From Novosphingobium sp. 9U (GTDB lineage: Bacteria; Pseudomonadota; Alphaproteobacteria; Sphingomonadales; Sphingomonadaceae), in assembly GCF_902506425.1 (NCBI RefSeq), contig NZ_LR732469.1:496001-560000 (forward strand): a stretch of DNA of 64,000 bases, read 5' to 3'. Shown here one piece after another: positions 60,677-64,000 of this stretch (the stretch's first letter is position 1; each line of letters begins with the position of its first letter). The translations under genes were made by a program, and so were the position numbers. The notes below the pieces were generated by a model. It saw only the letters and a list, made by a program, of their open reading frames with translations. It was not told where the DNA came from and did no database searches.

Positions 60677-61496
60677 CTAGCGGTGCAGGAGCATGAGGGG
60701 CTCGTCTCGGGTCCGTCCCCCATGGACCCGGTCGATCGGAGATCCGTTTGCCGTGAACGTACCGCCGCGGTACTGGGCGTCGGTCAAGTTCAGCACGCCA
60801 TCGAAGCCACCCGCAGCGGGGTCAGCTTGCACAGCTGCACCGCGCAAAGGTTCGTCAGGTTGGCGAAACTGCAATCGCGCCGCCGCGATTGTCGACGATG
60901 ATGGCGCCGGTCACCGTCCGCCGCTCCAGTTCGCCGTGGAGCCGATGTTGTCGACGTCAGAAGGCGTTATGCGGTTGTTGCCGCTGACTACGCCTACCCG
61001 CAAGATGACGGTGTGCGCCGCGCCCCCTTCCAGGTTGATCGCGTCGCCCGAAGCAGCCGCGTCGATGATGTTGGTGATAGTGAACGAGTTCGGCGTCGTG
61101 ACATTAGAGACGTCGCGCTTGTAGATGCCGCCATTGCCCGCCGCCGTTCACCGTCCCCGAAGCATTGACCTTCAGCGAGCCGGTCACCTGGCCGTAGTTG
61201 CTGGCATGCACCGCAACGATCGCGAAACGCTTGAGTGATTTATCCTCGACCATGCCCGACGACATGACCGACAGGTCGCCGTCGCCAATCATTCGCACGT
61301 CGATCGCAGCCCGAACGCCCCCGAAATTGGCAAAAGCATTGTTGTCGAAGAACGAGCCGGAGCCCGATCTCTTGATGCCCATGTCGGCCGAGGCAGCGAC
61401 GATGAAGCCCTCAGCTTGCGTCGGCGGGTCCGCTCCCAAGCGCTCTACGTCAGGCGCAGGATCGCCATTCATCGAGCTTTGCGCAGCGAACGACAT
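60677..61496 (-). pseudogene. Frameshifted remnant of a beta-rich secreted-type protein
   Basis: On the minus strand several frames in succession continue one beta-strand-rich, Gly/Asn/Val-rich protein. The first (61496 to ~61130) contains FDNNAFANFGGVRAAIDVRM and GSLKVNASGTVNGGG. The frame then shifts near 61140, giving NGGIYKRDVSNVTTPNSFTI and AHTVILRVGVVSGNNRITPS. It shifts again near 60915 (TVTGAIIVDNRGGAIAVSP) and once more near 60880 to GVLNLTDAQYRGGTFTANG, ending at 60677. Stops lie between the pieces. At least three frameshifts indicate a decayed gene. A sequencing artefact is less likely because other genes here are intact. Confidence 0.65.
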
Positions 61497-61623
61497 GCCT
61501 CGTCCCCGTAATTTTGAGCCCCGCGCAGGTACTGCAACGCACCGGAAACAATATCCATCCAAAGAAATGCCAGAAGCAGCTCAGCCAGTCGAGGCGCGGG
61601 AATGCTCCGGCGCAGTGCTACAT

Positions 61624-62571
61624 CTATGTACTCGGGTGACGATCCAGAAACTTTCCAAGCTGGACTCGATCAGGCAACGCGTCGAGCACCCCGGCCCGGC
61701 TCGCCACCAAAGCTCCGCACGCCGCCCCCCAGCGCAGACCCTCCGCCATTGGCAGACCCTGGGCGAGCGCCGCCAGCAGGCCTCCCAGAAACGCGTCGCC
61801 CGCGCCGATGGTGTCCACCGCCTCGATCGCGAACGCAGGTCGAAACACGGGTGCGCCCTCGCCTTCCCTCGCGACGACACCCTCAGCGCCAAGCGTCACG
61901 ATCAAGCTCTGCACCCCCCGCTCTCGAAGATGGTCAGCGAGTTCGCCCCATGATGCCGGTATCCCTGCGTCGATGGCGACGCCGCACTGCTTCGCAAGCG
62001 CTGCGACCTCGATGCGGTTGACTACCAGAATGTTCGTGGTGCCTAGCATCTCCGGAGCAACGGCGCGGAAAGGCGAGCAATTCAGAACCGTCTTCAGTCC
62101 ACGCCTACGCGCCTGCGCAAAGGCTGCCACGATCGGCGCGTCGCCCACTTCAAACTGAGCCGCCACCACCGCGCACCGGCTTAGCCTGTCGGCGCGCGAG
62201 GCAATATCGTCGGCCGAGAGCAGGTCGTTCGCGGCAGGATATACCGCGATGCAGTTCTCGCCGTGTCGATCCACGAACCCGACGCCCGCACCGGTCGGCC
62301 CGGTGAGACGCAGCAGCATGTCTCTCGGCAAACCGCAGGCATTCACTGCAGCGCTGGCGAAGTCGCCGAACAAGTCGCCCCCGACTGCCAGCACGCCATC
62401 CACCTGCGCTCCCAATCGGTGTGCCCCGACAGCCACGTTGAAGCCCTTGCCTCCAGGGTCGAGAACGAAGCTGCTGGCGCGCAGCGTCTCACCGGCGCGC
62501 GGGAGCCGTTCCACGGTAACCGAGCACGCCGCGACGAAGCTGCCGACCACGAAGATCGAACCCGTGTCCAT
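61624..62571 (-). CDS. PfkB-family carbohydrate kinase (ribokinase-like)
   Basis: A sugar or nucleoside kinase of 315 residues. The N-terminal PfkB signature DPGGKGFNVAVGAHRLGAQV and the C-terminal DTIGAGDAFLGGLLAAL with the catalytic Asp in GAGD are complete. The substrate loop resembles ribokinase-type enzymes. It is divergent from a GntR/UTRA regulator, which often controls such kinases. Its place next to the sugar-sulfonate locus suggests carbohydrate use, but the substrate is not readable. Confidence 0.9.
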   Translation of the reverse strand: MDTGSIFVVGSFVAACSVTVERLPRAGETLRASSFVLDPGGKGFNVAVGAHRLGAQVDGVLAVGGDLFGDFASAAVNACGLPRDMLLRLTGPTGAGVGFVDRHGENCIAVYPAANDLLSADDIASRADRLSRCAVVAAQFEVGDAPIVAAFAQARRRGLKTVLNCSPFRAVAPEMLGTTNILVVNRIEVAALAKQCGVAIDAGIPASWGELADHLRERGVQSLIVTLGAEGVVAREGEGAPVFRPAFAIEAVDTIGAGDAFLGGLLAALAQGLPMAEGLRWGAACGALVASRAGVLDALPDRVQLGKFLDRHPST

Positions 62572-62647
62572 AACCGCTCCACTGCTTGATCTTCCGCGCG
62601 CGCCGAGTCGGCCTTAAAGCTGGAAACGGCGAATCGTGAAAGGAGCC

Positions 62648-63463
62648 ATGCTGAAACAGTCTCGAGACGACGGCCTCTCCGCAATGCAAGAGAAGGGGGC
62701 CGCGGGCGAGCCAAGCGAGGGGTCGCTATATGGCTTGCTGAAATTGCGCAGGGATACCGCGATGCCGCTTTACCAGCAGCTCGAGGAACAACTTGTCGCG
62801 CTCATCGATCGCGGCACGATTGGTGGCGGCGCCACCCTGCCCGCCGAGCGCCAGCTGGCCGAAGCTCTGGGGGTCAGCCGAGCGACAGTGCAGCAGTGCT
62901 ACAATGGCTTGCGCGAGCGCAACCTGATCCGTGGGCACGGACGCCACGGCTCGATCGTGCAGAAGAGCCAGGCGCATCTCTCGACCGGCATGGACCGCCT
63001 GAAGGGCTTCACGCAGGAGATGCGCGAGCTGGGCCGCGAGCCGACGGCGCGAATCCTTGAACGCGAGGTGATCACCGACCGCTCGCTGGCCTCGCTGTTC
63101 GGGCTCCACTCGCAAGCACAGTTCCTCAAGCTGGTGCGCGTGCGCTCGGGCGACAACGTGCCGATGGCGCTCGAAACGGCGTGGTACAGCCTCGATGCCG
63201 TGCCGGCGCTCGCCGAGTTCGATCCGCTCGGCTCCATTTACGCGCAGCTGGCGCAAGCGGGCTTCAGCCTCGCCTATTGCGACCAGGCGATCGAGGCGAC
63301 ACTGCCGACCCCGTTCGAGTGCGAGATCTTCGGGTTCGACAAGCCGGTGCCTTGTCTGCTCATCAAGCGGCGTAGCTATGCGCAGGGCGGGACCATGGTG
63401 GAATACGTCGAAGGCATGTTCCGCGGCGATGCTTACACCTACCGGCTGCGGCTGGACGCCTGA
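62648..63463 (+). CDS. GntR-family regulator with UTRA effector domain
   Basis: A 271-residue transcription factor. The N-terminal winged helix-turn-helix matches GntR/HutC members (PLYQQLEEQLVALIDRGTI, LPAERQLAEALGVSRATV). The UTRA domain follows from ~125 (AQFLKLVRVRSGDNVPMALETAW, ending with YVEGMFRGDAYTYRLRLDA). UTRA domains bind sugars or sugar phosphates. The start is uncertain: the ATG at 62648 has GGAG very close, and a GTG at 62636 is possible. It most likely controls the divergent PfkB-type kinase gene. Confidence 0.9.
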   Translation: MLKQSRDDGLSAMQEKGAAGEPSEGSLYGLLKLRRDTAMPLYQQLEEQLVALIDRGTIGGGATLPAERQLAEALGVSRATVQQCYNGLRERNLIRGHGRHGSIVQKSQAHLSTGMDRLKGFTQEMRELGREPTARILEREVITDRSLASLFGLHSQAQFLKLVRVRSGDNVPMALETAWYSLDAVPALAEFDPLGSIYAQLAQAGFSLAYCDQAIEATLPTPFECEIFGFDKPVPCLLIKRRSYAQGGTMVEYVEGMFRGDAYTYRLRLDA

Positions 63464-63515
63464 TCGGATCTAGTCGACCAGCCCGCGCCGCGGGGTCCGC
63501 ACCCACGATGTCCTC

Positions 63516-64000
63516 TCATGCGACTACTACCGAAGGGGTCGCGCTCTCCTTCAAGCGGGGGAGCACCTTGTCAGCGAAACGCTTGAGCTGATCGTAGACA
63601 CGCTCGTACGGCATGCCGCCGTAGCTGAAGTTGGCAATGATGTCGTACTCGCCCACGGTAGCCTTGCGCATGGCGTCCTTCTCGATCAACTGCTCGGGCG
63701 TGCCGATCATGTTGCCGCCGATGTAGGCCTTGTACGCCTTTTCCGGCCCGCCCGCGGCGTTCATGGCATCGCCAAGGGCCACATAGGTGGCGTAGGACGG
63801 CATGTTCTTGAAGTGCTCGCCGCCCCACTCGTAATGGTTGGCGACCTGGTAGAACTGCTTGGCGAAGTACTCGTCGGTGTATTCGGCCACCTCTGCCTCG
63901 GTTTCGACACACACCACGAAGTCCGAGATGACGAAGGGCGGCGCCTTGCGGCCGTGCTTGGCCTCGAACGTAGAGCGATAGGTGTTGATCTCGGCCATCG
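63516..64000 (-). CDS. Luciferase-like flavin monooxygenase, C-terminal part (runs off window)
   Basis: The last ~160 residues of an LLM-class flavin-dependent oxidoreductase. PPFVISDFVVCVETEAEVAEY and the tail YGGMPYERVYDQLKRFADKVLPRL are typical of bacterial-luciferase-like enzymes; IGTPEQLIEK is the usual late TIM-barrel motif. The N-terminus lies beyond 64000, so start and full length are unknown. It differs from the SmoC-like enzyme and lacks the SGYPH tail. The substrate is unknown. Confidence 0.85.
   Translation of the reverse strand, partial: MAEINTYRSTFEAKHGRKAPPFVISDFVVCVETEAEVAEYTDEYFAKQFYQVANHYEWGGEHFKNMPSYATYVALGDAMNAAGGPEKAYKAYIGGNMIGTPEQLIEKDAMRKATVGEYDIIANFSYGGMPYERVYDQLKRFADKVLPRLKESATPSVVVA

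Overview
The window is a contiguous piece of a high-GC alphaproteobacterial chromosome, most likely a sphingomonad (Novosphingobium/Sphingobium type). The evidence is the canonical tig-clpP-clpX block, the serS-surE-nlpD block, GTG/TTG starts in several genes, two large TonB-dependent receptors (one Oar-like), and small families such as DUF3297, DUF418 and DUF4142. There are no rRNA genes, insertion sequences, prophages or CRISPR arrays; two tRNA genes are present. Coding density is high, and long antisense open frames opposite real genes are GC-bias shadows.

Left part (1-31841) is mainly housekeeping: a truncated Oar-type receptor, a zinc exporter, a VOC protein, clpX/clpP/tig with tRNA-Leu, sppA, pyrB with an overlapping dihydroorotase-like gene that has lost its metal-binding residues, a divergent pair of SPOR-domain proteins, bacterioferritin with its ferredoxin, an S9 peptidase, der, tRNA-Val, serS, surE and a LytM-factor-like NlpD homologue. 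The middle (32006-43660) holds a K+ channel, rimO followed by a structured RNA and strong terminator, a Baeyer-Villiger-type monooxygenase, a CinA-like protein, a TauD-type dioxygenase, two unrelated L,D-transpeptidase-type proteins, rplK-rplA and a membrane acyltransferase. Palindromic intergenic repeats of at least three families punctuate this half.

The most interesting region is 44058-59485. It reads as a pathway for sulfoquinovose (SQ) and its glyceride. A TonB-dependent receptor (50372-52663) is divergent from a GH31 sulfoquinovosidase that keeps the sulfonate-recognition residues of YihQ. Downstream, with stop/start overlaps or very short gaps, lie a LacI-type regulator, an aldo/keto reductase (SmoB-like) and an FMNH2-dependent SsuD/SmoC-like monooxygenase. 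Then come a SorA-like periplasmic molybdoenzyme and a SorB-like c-type cytochrome lipoprotein for sulfite oxidation. To the left are glycerol kinase and glycerol-3-phosphate dehydrogenase (for glycerol released from SQ-glycerol), a YeiH-family putative sulfate exporter, and an ExuT-like MFS importer. A spaced motif, TGTC-N3-CG-N-TGTCATA, occurs in both divergent intergenic regions of this block and could be the LacI-family operator. The expected flavin reductase is not in the window.

The right end (59594-64000) carries an SDR oxidoreductase with an apparent CTG start, a small membrane protein, a frameshifted secreted-protein pseudogene, a PfkB-family sugar kinase divergent from a GntR/UTRA regulator, and the end of a second luciferase-like monooxygenase. 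All calls come from reading the sequence; no database search was run.
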